The notes below the pieces were generated by a model. That model was not told where the DNA came from. It was given only the letters and a program-made list of their open reading frames with translations, and made no database searches. From NCBI GenBank assembly GCA_024195265.1, contig JAJLRJ010000002.1, forward strand, positions 51,439,043 to 51,503,042: DNA of 64,000 bases, written 5' to 3'. This document shows positions 57,901 to 64,000 of this stretch, piece after piece; the first letter of the stretch is position 1, and each line of letters begins with the position of its first letter. Origin of the DNA: Dendrophyllia cribrosa. Taxonomy: Eukaryota; Cnidaria; Anthozoa; Scleractinia; Dendrophylliidae. The translations under genes were made by a program, and so were the position numbers.

Positions 57901-58861
57901 AGCAGTTATTGCTGTTGTTGAATTGCAGGTTATGGCACAATCATTATAGAATATCACTTTCCTTCGGGAGCGCAAGGCCCAGAACATCCCAACCCAGGTC
58001 AGTATTATCAAGGCACGTCACGCACTGCTTATCTCCCGGATACTCGTGAAGGACGAGAGGTGTTGCAGCTTCTGAGGAGAGCCTTTGACGCCCGACTGGT
58101 ATTCACGGTTGGAACTTCAATTACAACGGGACGTTCAAATCAAGTGATATGGAATGGCATTCCCCACAAAACTAGTGTACATGGAGGTTCTCATAGGTAA
58201 TAAAATTCAATTATTGACTAACGTCTTCTTACCATACCTGAAAACTGACTGGGACATATAGTACCTGTATCTTTTACCTTTCCTCTCGAGTGGACAAATC
58301 ATAAACAAACGTTCAACTAACGTAATTCGTTCCGTCAGTGTTCTAAGACAGGCTCCACGATTTCGAAAATGATATAAAATTCTTTTATACGGCAACTTAT
58401 TTTAAAAAAGGTCTTGACTAGCGGGCCTAGGAATTAAAGAATCATGCAGCTATAAACTTTGAAGAGTAATGCTATGATACTCGCTCAGTAGATTTTTAAA
58501 TTGGGACTTATCTAGCTTTGAGAAGAGAAGAGGGCGTTAAATCGAATCATTACCAACGGTAACCCTACTTATTATCTCTCCATCTTTCTTTCCATCCATC
58601 CATCGATCTGTCCGTCCGTTTCAGTATGATCTGTTTTGTAGCATCGCAACCAGTATATCTATTATCTTATTTTCAATAGGAATTAAGGAAGATAAAGCCT
58701 CATATCGGATTTAAACTTAAAGAACTCAAGCACCGTTTTAAAGTGTTAGTTGTCTTAGCATTAATTATAATGCCATTCTATTTCGTTGAAGGTTTGGATA
58801 TCCCGACCCAGACTACCTGCAGCTAGTTAAAGAAGAGTTGGCTGCAAAAGGAATCCGCTGA
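25103..58861 (+). CDS. Gene B: RRM-KH-RING-Deltex E3 ubiquitin ligase, DTX3L/PARP14-like (spliced)
   Basis: Exons: 25103-25268, 35725-35894, 36517-36787, 37098-37373, 38751-38972, 39775-40014, 53382-54830, 55297-56352, 57214-57420, 57929-58196, 58792-58861. Intron phases are 1,0,1,1,1,1,1,1,1,2; the total is 4,395 nt, 1,464 codons plus TGA. Protein: RRM-like (1-55), acidic linker (56-112), four RRM-like exons (113-448), KH-like block (449-931), KH-like segment with macro stump (932-1283), C3HC4 RING (1284-1352), Deltex C-terminal domain (to 1464). RING-Deltex proteins transfer ubiquitin, and in DTX3L act with macro-domain PARP9 in ADP-ribosylation-linked DNA repair and antiviral signalling. 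No ART domain is present. ATG 25,103 has A at -3 and G at +4. Alternative first exons cannot be excluded. Confidence 0.85.
25816..25984. mobile_element. MITE with CAGGGGCGGATC ends and CTAAT target duplication
   Basis: Inverted ends CAGGGGCGGATCTAGG and CTGGATCCGCCCCTG are flanked by CTAAT on both sides (25,811-25,815 and 25,985-25,989). The interior has a 15-nt C run. 169 bp, non-coding. The 5-bp duplication recurs in the copy at 28,402. Confidence 0.8.
26235..26341. repeat. 14-bp tandem repeat (GCAGTGAGTGAATA) with AT tail
   Basis: About five units of a 14-bp repeat from about 26,258 to 26,326 run into a TA dinucleotide tract. Confidence 0.85.
26800..26895. repeat. Cluster of GTATAC palindromes
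   Basis: GTATACTTTTTGTATAC-type dyads occur at about 26,807 and 26,871, with a lone GAGTATACACC between them. The same unit is arrayed at 31,590-31,885. Confidence 0.65.
26914..26967. repeat. Partial copy of the CAGGGGCGGATC MITE
   Basis: A G run is followed by CACCCCTTGCACCCCTCCCC and the end AGATCCGCCCCTG. Only one end is present. Confidence 0.6.
27690..27844. mobile_element. Tc1/mariner (Tigger-like) MITE with TA duplication
   Basis: TA/CAGTCAAACCTCTATTA and TAGAGGTTTGACTG/TA form inverted ends of about 15 bp. The interior holds GCGGTCACCTCTATTAAGCG-type internal repeats. 155 bp, non-coding. Confidence 0.85.
28402..28580. mobile_element. Second CAGGGGCGGATC-type MITE, GGTGA target duplication
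   Basis: The left end CAGAGGCAGATCTAGGGG is degenerate; the right end is GTGGATCCGCCCCTG. GGTGA flanks it on both sides. A C-rich tract fills the middle, as in the 25,816 copy. Confidence 0.8.
31590..31885. repeat. Array of GTATAC-A5-GTATAC dyads
   Basis: At least ten occurrences of GTATAC, most paired as GTATACAAAAAGTATAC or its TTTTT complement, lie within 300 bp. Spacing is irregular, so this is not a simple tandem repeat. The ORFs here consist of the repeats and are not coding. Confidence 0.75.
33297..33521. mobile_element. 225-bp MITE, TTAA duplication (copy 1 of 3)
   Basis: Ends AGGGGTAGTATCACGAGG and CCTCGTGATACTGCCCCT are flanked by TTAA. Near-identical copies lie at 40,141-40,367 (reverse orientation) and 53,123-53,348. 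The shared internal ORF is a property of the repeat. Confidence 0.9.
34124..34444 (+). CDS. Hypothetical small ORF inside gene B intron 1
   Basis: A 106-codon ORF from the first ATG (MNEKKKNKLSKMTKRN) has a lysine-rich start and a mixed alpha/beta-looking body (FGESVPFDNDFVFF, DLACTSDCERL). No domain was recognised. Composition is less AT-biased than the surroundings. No splice or promoter context is visible. It could be a nested gene, an unannotated exon, or chance. Confidence 0.25.
   Translation: MNEKKKNKLSKMTKRNISSKRNFKYYIIAEFGESVPFDNDFVFFIFEQQINGGNKVKVDLACTSDCERLIKGLKWLSNVRDGSPCVTGKATVHVKQIITIKLIPVP
34605..34646. repeat. G-rich low-complexity tract
   Basis: A run of G interrupted by A and T (about 42 nt), able to form G-quadruplexes on this strand. 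Confidence 0.85.
34798..35022. repeat. Inverted-repeat element with AATAAATGTCAACATT ends
   Basis: The left GTCCCATTAGTTTTAGG and right CCTAAAACTAACGGGGAC arms are inverted copies, extended by TGTCAACATTTATTTTTG. The centre has three copies of a TTCAAACNTTTGCCGTGG unit. Confidence 0.7.
35725..35894 (+). CDS. Gene B exon 2: acidic linker
   Basis: 170 nt, phase 1 in, phase 0 out (TTTTTTGGCAG to AAT/GTAGGT). It encodes a basic start (RIVFGKRKHSLK) then a strongly acidic stretch (TEDEEDDTLEMDDQLDEYE), likely a disordered spacer between RRM-like domains. It is the only phase-0 junction in the gene. Confidence 0.75.
36080..36482. mobile_element. TTAA MITE of the GGACGT family (short copy)
   Basis: TTAA/CCCCCACCGTGGTAC at the left and TACGTCCGAGGG/TTAA at the right. 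The body shares CATCTTGGATTTTACTAAAA with the elements at 37,469 and about 56,480. Confidence 0.8.
36517..36787 (+). CDS. Gene B exon 3: RRM-like domain
   Basis: 271 nt, phase 0 in (TTTTAG/TCG) and phase 1 out (GATG/GTAAGT). After a linker of 40 residues come CTVKVTGISADTSEDLLTNY and FENTRRSKGGPISSV, ending FITFELPD. This is a PARP14-type RRM-like unit. Confidence 0.85.
37098..37373 (+). CDS. Gene B exon 4: RRM-like domain with acidic lead
   Basis: 276 nt, phase 1/1 (ATTTCAG to AAAG/GTAAGA). An acidic lead (LLEEEDDVPLDTGDGESV) precedes ITIIVSGTLPSEDALWNYFE and NERRSGGGEVLQMDY, closing with AIITFAEVK. It belongs to the same RRM-like family as exons 1, 3 and 6. Confidence 0.85.
37469..38270. 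mobile_element. TTAA MITE of the GGACGT family (long copy)
   Basis: TTAA/CCCCCGGACGTACA and GGACGTCCGAGGG/TTAA. 802 bp; it shares its right half with 36,080-36,482. An internal non-homologous segment (about 37,520-37,910) makes it longer. It sits in the intron between exons 4 and 5. Confidence 0.8.
38751..38972 (+). CDS. Gene B exon 5: RRM-like domain
   Basis: 222 nt, phase 1/1, the paralogue of gene A exon 676-897. It encodes VHVQGLNETTSEDCLRYYLE and ends NALAVFDADPG. Flanking introns are also nearly identical between the copies, which points to recent exchange. Confidence 0.87.
39775..40014 (+). CDS. Gene B exon 6: RRM-like domain
   Basis: 240 nt, phase 1/1, the paralogue of 1690-1929. 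CIQVKGLKKETSDDTIDLYF, ENNRKSGG and LVYFEDPS mark the fold. The donor TCTA/GTAAGT splices across 13.4 kb to exon 7 in frame (codon AGT). Confidence 0.87.
40141..40367. mobile_element. 225-bp MITE, TTAA duplication (copy 2 of 3), with empty site in gene A
   Basis: The flanks CCTTATC-TTAA and TTAA-AGGGTCTTTT are contiguous in gene A at about 2,052 (CTTATCTTAAAGGGTC). This shows precise insertion at TTAA with duplication. Confidence 0.93.
41471..41777 (+). CDS. Candidate exon: arginine/glutamate-rich tandem repeat protein start
   Basis: From ATG 41,471 to donor CAACAAG/GTACAT (phase 1), 102 codons. It has three or four repeats of about 24 residues of the type EEQRRKKREKDRERQRERR, giving a highly charged single helix. 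It resembles STPR-like or EQRR-type N-terminal regions found in some animal transposon proteins. The next exon was not found. The + strand frame is favoured over the antisense ORF because of ATG, donor and repeat logic. Confidence 0.45.
42068..42187. mobile_element. 120-bp hairpin MITE
   Basis: GAAGGGCCGAGAGCATAACC and its exact complement lie at the two ends (about 25-bp inverted repeat). The interior is T-rich. Non-coding. Confidence 0.8.
42640..43050. repeat. Foldback array of GGGACATGTAGCA units
   Basis: Units such as GGGACATGTAGCAGGGAC repeat in the left half (42,640-42,830) and appear inverted in the right half (42,890-43,040). The GTTGCAAGCACTC/AATTGTGCAACACC segments lie near the centre. 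ORFs on both strands are repeat translations. Confidence 0.75.
43212..43500 (+). repeat. Tandem duplication of a 135-bp ORF-bearing unit
   Basis: Two copies (about 43,217-43,325 and 43,352-43,466) each encode a peptide like NEQMTISKLLVDASSMIDVL and EQMTASKN. The second copy stays open to 43,563. Synonymous-looking changes and a TGCCAG acceptor-like start hint at exons, but no function is recognised. Confidence 0.45.
44888..44912. repeat. Poly-C / poly-A tract
   Basis: About 25 C followed by about 10 A. Confidence 0.9.
45365..45682. repeat. Tandem dimer of a foldback MITE
   Basis: Two adjacent units of about 165 bp each fold on themselves: CATTACAATAAAAGTCAACA, GGTTGCGA and GGCAATTT are mirrored by AAATTGCC, AACCATGTTG and TTTATTCTAATGCA. 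The ends are AATAGCCCTGTTTGC and AAAAAGGGCTATT. Confidence 0.8.
46815..46991. mobile_element. hAT-like MITE with ACCATC target duplication
   Basis: Inverted ends CAGGGATGTAGCTAAG and TTAGCTACACCCCTG are flanked by ACCATC (46,809-46,814 and 46,992-46,997). 177 bp, non-coding. Confidence 0.8.
48124..49183 (-). CDS. Minus-strand gene end with CCHC-like zinc knuckle and micro-exons
   Basis: Three minus-strand exons fit together in phase 1: 49,166-49,183 (18 nt), 49,033-49,074 (42 nt), and 48,124-48,260 with stop TAA at 48,124-48,126. Each has a canonical acceptor (ATTGCAG, GATGCAG, TTTGCAG) and a GTAAGT donor where needed. The peptide reads DVDGPE, APPDAPAAAAAAPA, then ETCFNCGGAGYLQWQCPSPP followed by a lysine/arginine- and glycine-rich tail. 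The knuckle keeps three cysteines, but the usual His is Tyr. The upstream part was not found. It lies in the 12.1-kb insertion, so it may be a transposon or nested host gene. Confidence 0.5.
48573..48722 (+). CDS. Candidate single exon, unknown protein
   Basis: From ATG 48,573 the frame reads MSRQVKLLVDTPAEHDCIHK and FLFENMEQCSDYSS, to a possible donor after AAAG at 48,722. It is protein-like in composition but matches no family I recognise. Confidence 0.25.
50588..50995. mobile_element. Foldback element with GGCCCGGTTCAGACGCCG ends
   Basis: The terminal arms GGCCCGGTTCAGACGCCGAA and TTCGGCGTCTGAACCGGGCC are exact inverted repeats. The unit GACGCCGAACTTTTCATGAG occurs at least four times in both orientations. 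About 408 bp, non-coding, recently homogenised. Confidence 0.85.
52241..52290. repeat. 24-bp tandem duplication
   Basis: CGAATTTGAGCGTAAAATTA is repeated twice head to tail with an intervening CGAA. Confidence 0.85.
53123..53348. mobile_element. 225-bp MITE, TTAA duplication (copy 3 of 3), with empty site in gene A
   Basis: Gene A reads GCCCTCCTTTTAATAATCC at about 2,643. Gene B has the same flanks separated by the MITE and a duplicated TTAA. It lies 33 bp before the acceptor of exon 7, inside the branch-point region. Confidence 0.93.
53382..54830 (+). CDS. Gene B exon 7: long KH-like block
   Basis: 1,449 nt (483 codons), phase 1/1. It is open and collinear with gene A exon 2684-4129, with one codon-sized net indel. 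The repeating motifs FLQNLLKKKE, MLMLEGRQWKD and LWVSGIAEDV are kept. The block resembles the divergent KH-like arrays of PARP14 and DTX3L that mediate assembly or nucleic-acid contact. The donor is CCCAG/GTAATC. Confidence 0.85.
54896..54963. repeat. (CTGT)n microsatellite just after exon 7
   Basis: About 17 uninterrupted CTGT units begin 65 bp downstream of the exon 7 donor. Gene A has only CCTGTCATAG at the same place, so the expansion is specific to B. Confidence 0.95.
55297..56352 (+). CDS. Gene B exon 8: linker, KH-like segment and truncated macro domain
   Basis: 1,056 nt (352 codons), phase 1/1. It starts VPQTTTVSSPSQ like the gene A linker exons. A KH-like region absent from gene A follows (about 55,489-55,920; FEIEPKMVKIFVKVCD to ALKYLEEEG). 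Then ENAVDKKGRRKQEAMNVD joins directly to KDLCAEIMFDAVDEFV, the last third of the macro domain. The VNATN and GSGIFG loops are gone, so ADP-ribose binding is not expected. The donor reads GAAG/GCAAGC, a GC instead of the GT of gene A, the one non-canonical splice site of the model. Confidence 0.82.
56480..56816. repeat. Right half of a GGACGT-family TTAA MITE
   Basis: ATCGGGAAAATGCGGA to GTTCAAGGG/TTAA aligns with 36,150-36,482. The left end is missing or diverged. It sits in the intron before the RING exon. Confidence 0.65.
57214..57420 (+). CDS. Gene B exon 9: C3HC4 RING finger
   Basis: 207 nt (69 codons), phase 1/1 (TTTATAG to CGAAG/GTAAAA). ETCPICLDYI, LKCKHVFCSGC and CNKCPVCQ supply all eight zinc ligands in C3HC4 order. 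It recruits E2-ubiquitin. The linker QPRGEMRSHTERYSVPGYE leads into the Deltex domain, as in DTX3/DTX3L. No counterpart was found in gene A. Confidence 0.93.
57929..58196 (+). CDS. Gene B exon 10: Deltex C-terminal domain, main part
   Basis: 268 nt, phase 1 in, phase 2 out. It begins GYGTIIIEYHFPSGAQGPEH and carries the family blocks RTAYLPDTREGREVLQLL, RRAFDARLVFTVGTS and WNGIPHKTSVHGG. These line the groove that binds ADP-ribose/NAD and works with the RING in Deltex ligases. The length fits the family. Confidence 0.93.
58792..58861 (+). CDS. Gene B exon 11: end of Deltex domain and stop
   Basis: 70 nt, phase 2 in. It encodes RFGYPDPDYLQLVKEELAAK, then GIR and TGA (58,859-58,861). The FGYPDP-x-YL motif is the usual Deltex terminus. 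No AATAAA was seen in the next 350 bp. Confidence 0.93.
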
Positions 58862-59208
58862 CCGAGGAAAACCTTTAGCTTGTCACTCCTACTTGCAAAA
58901 AGCAATGTACTTTTAGCGTGTCTGTTTATTGGATATGATGTCCACAGCTTAGAGTGATGTTCCTTTTTTTATAACGGCAGGGAAGGGTTTGCTTGAAAGT
59001 TAGTTGACTGTCTGGAACGGGAAGCTTCTTTGGAAAAATAACTGGGGTCAAATATAACGAGTATTGGTTAAGGAGATTGTTTTATAGCAATTATACCTAG
59101 TGCACCTGCTTAGCATGAAAAGTCCCTACTTCTCGTCCCATAGTCTGGTTTCTACGGTAGCAAAATAAGAAAAATTCAGGGATAATTCACGAAGAAAATA
59201 GGCGTACT
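58862..59208. other. 3' flank of gene B, paralogous to gene A
   Basis: Collinear with 18,031-18,378; similarity ends at AATAGGCGTAC. Immediately after, TTAACCCTTTCATTCCC begins a separate repeat. This marks either the duplication edge or an insertion. Confidence 0.65.
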
Positions 59209-60443
59209 TAACCCTTTCATTCCCAGAATCAATAATGGAGACATAAAGTGTAGTTCTAACTTTAAAGTCTGTGGATGAAAATCTATGGTGTGACCATTCA
59301 AATGAAACCTCTTCGGCAGTACTTTTGCATGGTACCATTTGTTTTTCAATATTTAACAAAATGAATTTTGGGATTTCTCTTAAATTTTGAAATTTGACGA
59401 ATGAAGCCCAAACTCGGCCACGACATCGAGAAATATGTAGTTAATCGGAGGCCGGTGAAAAAAAGGTAAGAATTTTTCAAATTTTGCGACAATTCCGGTT
59501 TGAAGTAGTGACCCATAGCGGTCGCCGGCGGCGAGTTGCCTGCCTTGTCTCCAGTGTCTCCTCTCATTAGTACCGGCCTTCGGCCGGTAACAGTAAACTC
59601 GCCAGAGAAAGGTTTCTACGGCTCGGAGTGACAAAAAAACACCACGCGTGACTCAATCAACATTTCCTTGAAACTTTATTTCAACATAAAGATAAAAGGC
59701 GACTTTAATATCTCCACTAAAATTTCAACCGATCGTGTCGCGAGTCTCAAGTTCCAAACAGCAATTACACAACACAAAGACAGGGTGGTCTGCCTGTGCT
59801 ACCACACTCCAGTTACCGGATAATAGTTGTGGTTCCACTAGAGCTTTTGCCCACGGGAAAGTAGGACTTTGCCCAAGGGGAGTACATGTTTTGTGTGTGA
59901 CCTATATTCCCACAGTGAAACTACCCACGGGAAATCACTAGGGATACATCAAAGAAAACAAAAGAATAACCCATGACACTCCCGGAGCCAAGTCGTATGG
60001 TTTAGCTATGGTTTATCTAACCACAACCAATCGGGTGGAAGAAAGTTGTAAATACCGGAAACCGCAGCACATGCTGCGCTGAATTCGCGGCAGATACTCT
60101 GTCACGTACCTAATTCGAGACACGCGGCAACAAGCATGGCGAACTTTGGAGGTCCACAGTGAGTATATTTTACACGTCTTTGCTCCAAATACTCTAATTA
60201 TCTGAGTTCCTTTAGTGCGGCATAGTTTTGTAATGTCCCGCCAAAACACTACCAGGTCAAAAGTTGACCTTGGGTAATTATTTGCAGTGTTACCGGAAAA
60301 TATTACCTAACCGGAAACCCAAGCCGATCCCAACCCAAGCCAATTACCCACTGGGAAACCTCGGGCAGAAGGTATGTGTAACCATACCTATTAATATGTA
60401 CTTATTGACTAAGTGGGAGGGCCGGATGGGAAAATATTTGGCT

Positions 60444-60490
<47 letters not shown>

Positions 60491-62100
60491 TCTAGGTGCC
60501 TGCAGATAATCTTTGCACCAGGAAAATATATATGACCACATGATCGATACTTAAATTTAAGACACAACTCAATATAAAAGGACCGAGGTGCAGAGGTTAA
60601 AATAATACTGCAACGAAGCGCCAAGCGGCCAATATAAAAGAACCAAACAAACCGTCGCGTTCAACGCTGCTTGTGTCTAATCTAGAGAACGGACCTTTGA
60701 AGCTAGGTTATGTACCACGTTGTTTTGCTGTTGTGTCTGTTGACTCGGTTGACCTCTTTCGTTATAAATATTCATTATTCTGGAGTTCAGATGCCTTTGT
60801 TGAAGTGTGGAGCGCGGACAAGGCAATCCTGAACGGTGTTTTAGCAGGAAACTATTCCAAGCTCGTATCGAAAGGTAATTAAAAGTAATTTTTAGTCATA
60901 TTTTATTCTGTAGTCATGAGTGGATGGCGTGACGGCATGATTCATTGAATTTGTTCCATTTATCTTTCATCGTGATACCTATTAGCAGAGCTACTAAGGG
61001 CGAAAGCTACATGAACAACAAATATACATTAGCTTTCAATTTTGTCTTGTTGTCAGTAGAGTTATCTTTTTTCCTTAAAAAAGAACGTATATGATTGTTT
61101 TATTTGTGGATTTGTTCCAATTGGTTTATAATCTGTTTATTGTATACACTGGGTTTCTGAAAAGGCTTGTCCAATGTGGGCTTGCTGTATATATAAAAAT
61201 TTGTATAAATTATTACATTAAAAGGTGTGAAACGTTGTAAAAATTCATTCCTTTAATACCTCCTTGCCCGGACGGTGGGACATTTGACGCTCTGCGAAGC
61301 CCTGCCCGGTGGGGCATTTGACGTATAAACTGCCCACATAGGGGGGCATTTGACCAATTGTTTTTAATCAAAGGGCTCTTAAAGCCATCTCGTTAATGCG
61401 TTAGAACGTGAGGTTAATAAAAAAAAATAGAAGAATTGATAGTGAATATGGTAAAGATGCCGTTGTAGCGCACCTTTACAATAAGTCTACTCAAAATACG
61501 TACATGAAAGCATCACATGATGCAAATCAGCCAATAGAAATTTATGTTCGCGAAATGGACGTAGTTTTATTTTAGTAGCCATTTGGGGTATTAAAAACAG
61601 GAAATCACTAATTTTCGATTACAAAGTTTACATTTTCACGCTAGTGACTAAAATGGGGTCTATAATTTGGTTATACAATAGATATGTCGTGTTTAGAAAA
61701 TGTTATAGGCTGGGCCTTATCATTATTTTATTTTATTTTTTTGCAAAAGGAGGGGAACCCGTGCCCCTCTGCTAACACCTTTCCTGTACAGCATTAGGGG
61801 ATCTGTTCTTATCAGTGCTCCACTTTTTCAAGGCCAAAAGCCAGAATAATCCTCAACTTCGACTACTAAGGAGAGCTTTTTTTTCACAAGATTTGGTGCT
61901 GTTTTTTCACCACAAGCAAGAAAGCGTGTGGTAACCATCTGTCTTCGCTTTGGTGAGTGCGTGCTTTTCAATTTTGGTTTTGGTCTCGCGAGTTTTCTCG
62001 CCCTCGCGTTACGTGGAGATGGCCGCGCGTCCCTCGCACCAGCCGTTCGCCCACACTAGAACTGTCCGCTTGATAGCGCAGGAAAACCTGGCTCTTGATT
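59209..62100. other. Right-hand intergenic region, repeats and no firm gene
   Basis: It includes a piggyBac-style start TTAACCCTTTCATTCCC at 59,209, the block GCTCGAGGTCATGGCG near 60,441, and CCCGG-rich GGGGCATTTGAC repeats at 61,265-61,360. ATGGCGAACTTTGGAGG at 60,136 runs to a GTGAGT donor-like site and could be a first exon. An ORF at 60,673-60,882 (no ATG start) has no recognised domain. Confidence 0.4.
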
Positions 62101-62124
62101 CGCTCAGTATAGCGTAGTCGTTAC

Positions 62125-62880
62125 CGGACTTTAAGGAAGAAATCGTTGGGGTTGTACCCCTCTTCGGAGGAAAGTGCTTCGACATCACCCTCCGATCTAC
62201 AGAATCGGCCACACGGTTGGCGTCATCGGGCTTTGACTACGAAAGCCGCGTTATCCCTTTACGCCTTTAAGGATCACTCTCTGACACACAACGTCAAGGA
62301 ATTATCCGCCTGCTTTACAAAGGAGACAAGTTAGACTTGAAAAACCGGCAACCAATTTCTCTGTTAAACACAGATTATAAAATTTGTACTAAAGTACTAG
62401 CCAACCGACTACGTAAGATTATACCGCTTATTTAAGCGAAGATCAAACATGCGGGATTCTGACCGCAGTATTTTTGAAAACTTTTTTCTGATCTGGGATA
62501 CAATCGACTATGTAAACCATAAACAGCTTTCGGCCGCTGTTATTAGCCTGGATCAGGAAAAGGCTTTCTACCGGGTTATTCACGGCTTTTTGCAACCCGT
62601 TTTAGAGCGCTTTGATTTCGGCCAAAATTTCCAGCGCTGGGTAAACATTGTTTACACGTTATAAACAATGGATGGCTCTCGTCGGCCTTTTCGCTCGAAC
62701 GGGGAGTTCGACAAGGTTGTCCGTTGTTGCACTATTATTCAGTATTATTTTATTTTGTATGAAATTTTCCACCGCAGAAATATACTCCCGCAGAAAAAAA
62801 TTACTTGTTTTAATGATGTATATCGGCTTAACAGGAGCTTTTTAACAGTGAACCTATAGAAACCTCCGGTCAGGAAGTAA
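62125..62880 (+). pseudogene. Broken Tx1-like LINE: ORF1 fragment joined to reverse transcriptase
   Basis: About 62,145-62,270 reads GGKCFDITLRSTESATRLAS and GFDYESRVIPLRL, typical of the RRM-like ORF1 of Tx1-clade L1 elements. From 62,288 another frame reads GIIRLLYKGDKLDL, QPISLLNTDYKICTKVLANR, then (with frameshifts) IFENF, SLDQEKAF and a leading RGVRQGCP-like motif near 62,700. The ORF2 N-terminal endonuclease is missing between them, so an internal deletion joins ORF1 to the RT. Multiple stops show it is dead. Confidence 0.8.
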
Positions 62881-63050
62881 AATTGCAGTTTAATACCGAT
62901 GCCTTGGATTTCATTTATACTTGACCAGAAATCCGCAAACATTTCCTCCCAGCAGAAATTTTAGCTGTCTCGACCCGCAAAAATTTCCGCCCGCAAAACA
63001 AATTCAGTCGGGCAATCCGCAAAATTTTCCTTCCGCAAAAATTTGCTCGT
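62750..63050. repeat. Interspersed CCGCAAAAATTT-type short repeats
   Basis: Variants of CCGCAAAAATTT and CCGCAGAAAT recur at least eight times across the tail of the LINE fragment and beyond (62,770-62,800 and 62,930-63,045), with irregular spacing. Confidence 0.6.
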
Positions 63051-64000
63051 GCACGGTAGCTAAATCACCAAAACTATGACGTCTTTCCCATAGTATTGCA
63101 TAATCAAACCGTAATAGCAATGATTCAGTATTCCAAAATATTTTGCTCTGCCATATCGCTCATCAGTAAAACACAAACTTTTAACTTCCTTAAAACGTCT
63201 CCATTCGTAAAAATACACCGTGAAATTCTCAAACTGCGTTTCCCAAGGAAATGCATTTGACCTAAAGCAGCTTTAATGGCTTTACGACAAATGATTGAAA
63301 ATTTGAAACATTGATATTTCTTGATAGGTAACGTGAGATATCGAAACTTAATAAGAACTTTAATACCTTTGCGGTGACGTAATGTGAGATATGACAAGTT
63401 CATAACAAGTTCTGACATCCCAATACCCTAGGGAAATTAACAATAGGTCCGGGGGTGCTCCTCAAAAATTTTAGTGGCGGTATGTGACGCCCTTCTTGAA
63501 ATCCTAGCCGGTTTAACCAACCTTATCCTCAATACCCTAATAGCTTCTATAAAGAAGAAAGAAGTAACCCCCCCGGACAAATGTTAACAATGGCCTTTTG
63601 TTAACAACTTTTGTCCCTTTTTGTATTCATTCGTAAATCTCGTTTATGCGCATGCGCATTAACGAGATAAAAATGGTCAAATGCCCGGGGGTTTGCCCGG
63701 GGGAGAGGAAATGGGCGCTCTTGGATTTGACTGGTACATTAATCTAACCTGGGTGATCAAAGGATTACGCACTAAGTTTTTATAGAATGGGCTAACGTAG
63801 ATCTGGTGGGAAAAAAGAATATTCCACTCCCCGCCCCCCAACCGTATTTGTTTGTTTCTTTGTTTGTTTCTCTGTATGCTTTCATAAATAGGCCTTTTTG
63901 TCGAAATTCCTTAACGTGAAACGATAATCAGATTTATACAATTCGAGTATAGCCAGAAAAAAAAAACATTTAAACCTTTGGAACACCGGTTTGTTACTCC
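63051..64000. other. Window end, no gene recognised
   Basis: AT-rich sequence with a CCCGGG-rich palindrome near 63,680-63,705 and TTTGTTTC repeats near 63,850. The minus-strand ORF 63,125-63,418 shows no domain. Confidence 0.4.

Noticed and set aside
55297..58861. PARP catalytic (ART) domain, expected for a PARP14-like protein
   Set aside because: No ART motif is present; the C-terminus is RING plus Deltex. The gene is not a PARP enzyme by sequence.

Overview
The window looks like nuclear DNA of an anthozoan cnidarian, most likely a stony coral. It is AT-rich, has short phase-1 coding exons separated by repeat-filled introns, and carries many miniature transposons, foldback elements and tRNA-derived SINEs. 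The organism call is inference from gene families and repeat style; no species marker is present.

The backbone is a head-to-tail pair of paralogous genes on the + strand, related to DTX3L/PARP14/PARP9 (RRM-like, KH-like, macro, RING and Deltex C-terminal domains). The downstream gene (B) is complete: 11 exons between 25,103 and 58,861 join without a phase clash and give 4,395 nt, or 1,464 codons plus a stop. Its order is RRM-like, acidic linker, four more RRM-like exons, a long KH-like block, a KH-like region with a stump of macro domain, a C3HC4 RING, and the Deltex C-terminal domain. The upstream gene (A) enters from the left edge. It has two RRM-like exons, the KH-like block, a duplicated 306-nt linker exon and an intact macro domain (8,791-9,671). 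Its Deltex exons survive only as decayed pieces at about 10.6, 13.9 and 18.0 kb, and no RING is visible. The two paralogues have therefore lost complementary halves of one architecture: A keeps the ADP-ribose-binding macro domain, B keeps the ubiquitin-ligase end.

Layout. 1-9.7 kb: gene A, with an intron at 4.8-7.7 kb full of AT tracts, hairpins, a split tRNA-like element and hammerhead-like motifs. 9.7-18.4 kb: decayed 3' end of A, interrupted by a 3.1-kb TTAA foldback element and a 3.4-kb PIF/Harbinger transposon. 18.4-24.8 kb: spacer with foldback elements. 24.86-25.27 kb: putative promoter and first exon of B. 25.3-35.7 kb: first intron of B, mostly repeats. 35.7-40.0 kb: acidic and RRM-like exons. 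40.0-53.4 kb: a giant intron holding two TTAA MITEs and a 12.1-kb insertion that is absent from the same intron of A. 53.4-58.9 kb: KH-like, RING and Deltex exons. 59-64 kb: repeats and a broken Tx1-like LINE.

Because A and B can be aligned, several insertions have a matching empty site in the other copy, so target duplications and relative ages can be read directly. The 5' halves, introns included, are nearly identical, while the 3' ends are much more diverged. That pattern suggests gene conversion or a second, recent duplication.
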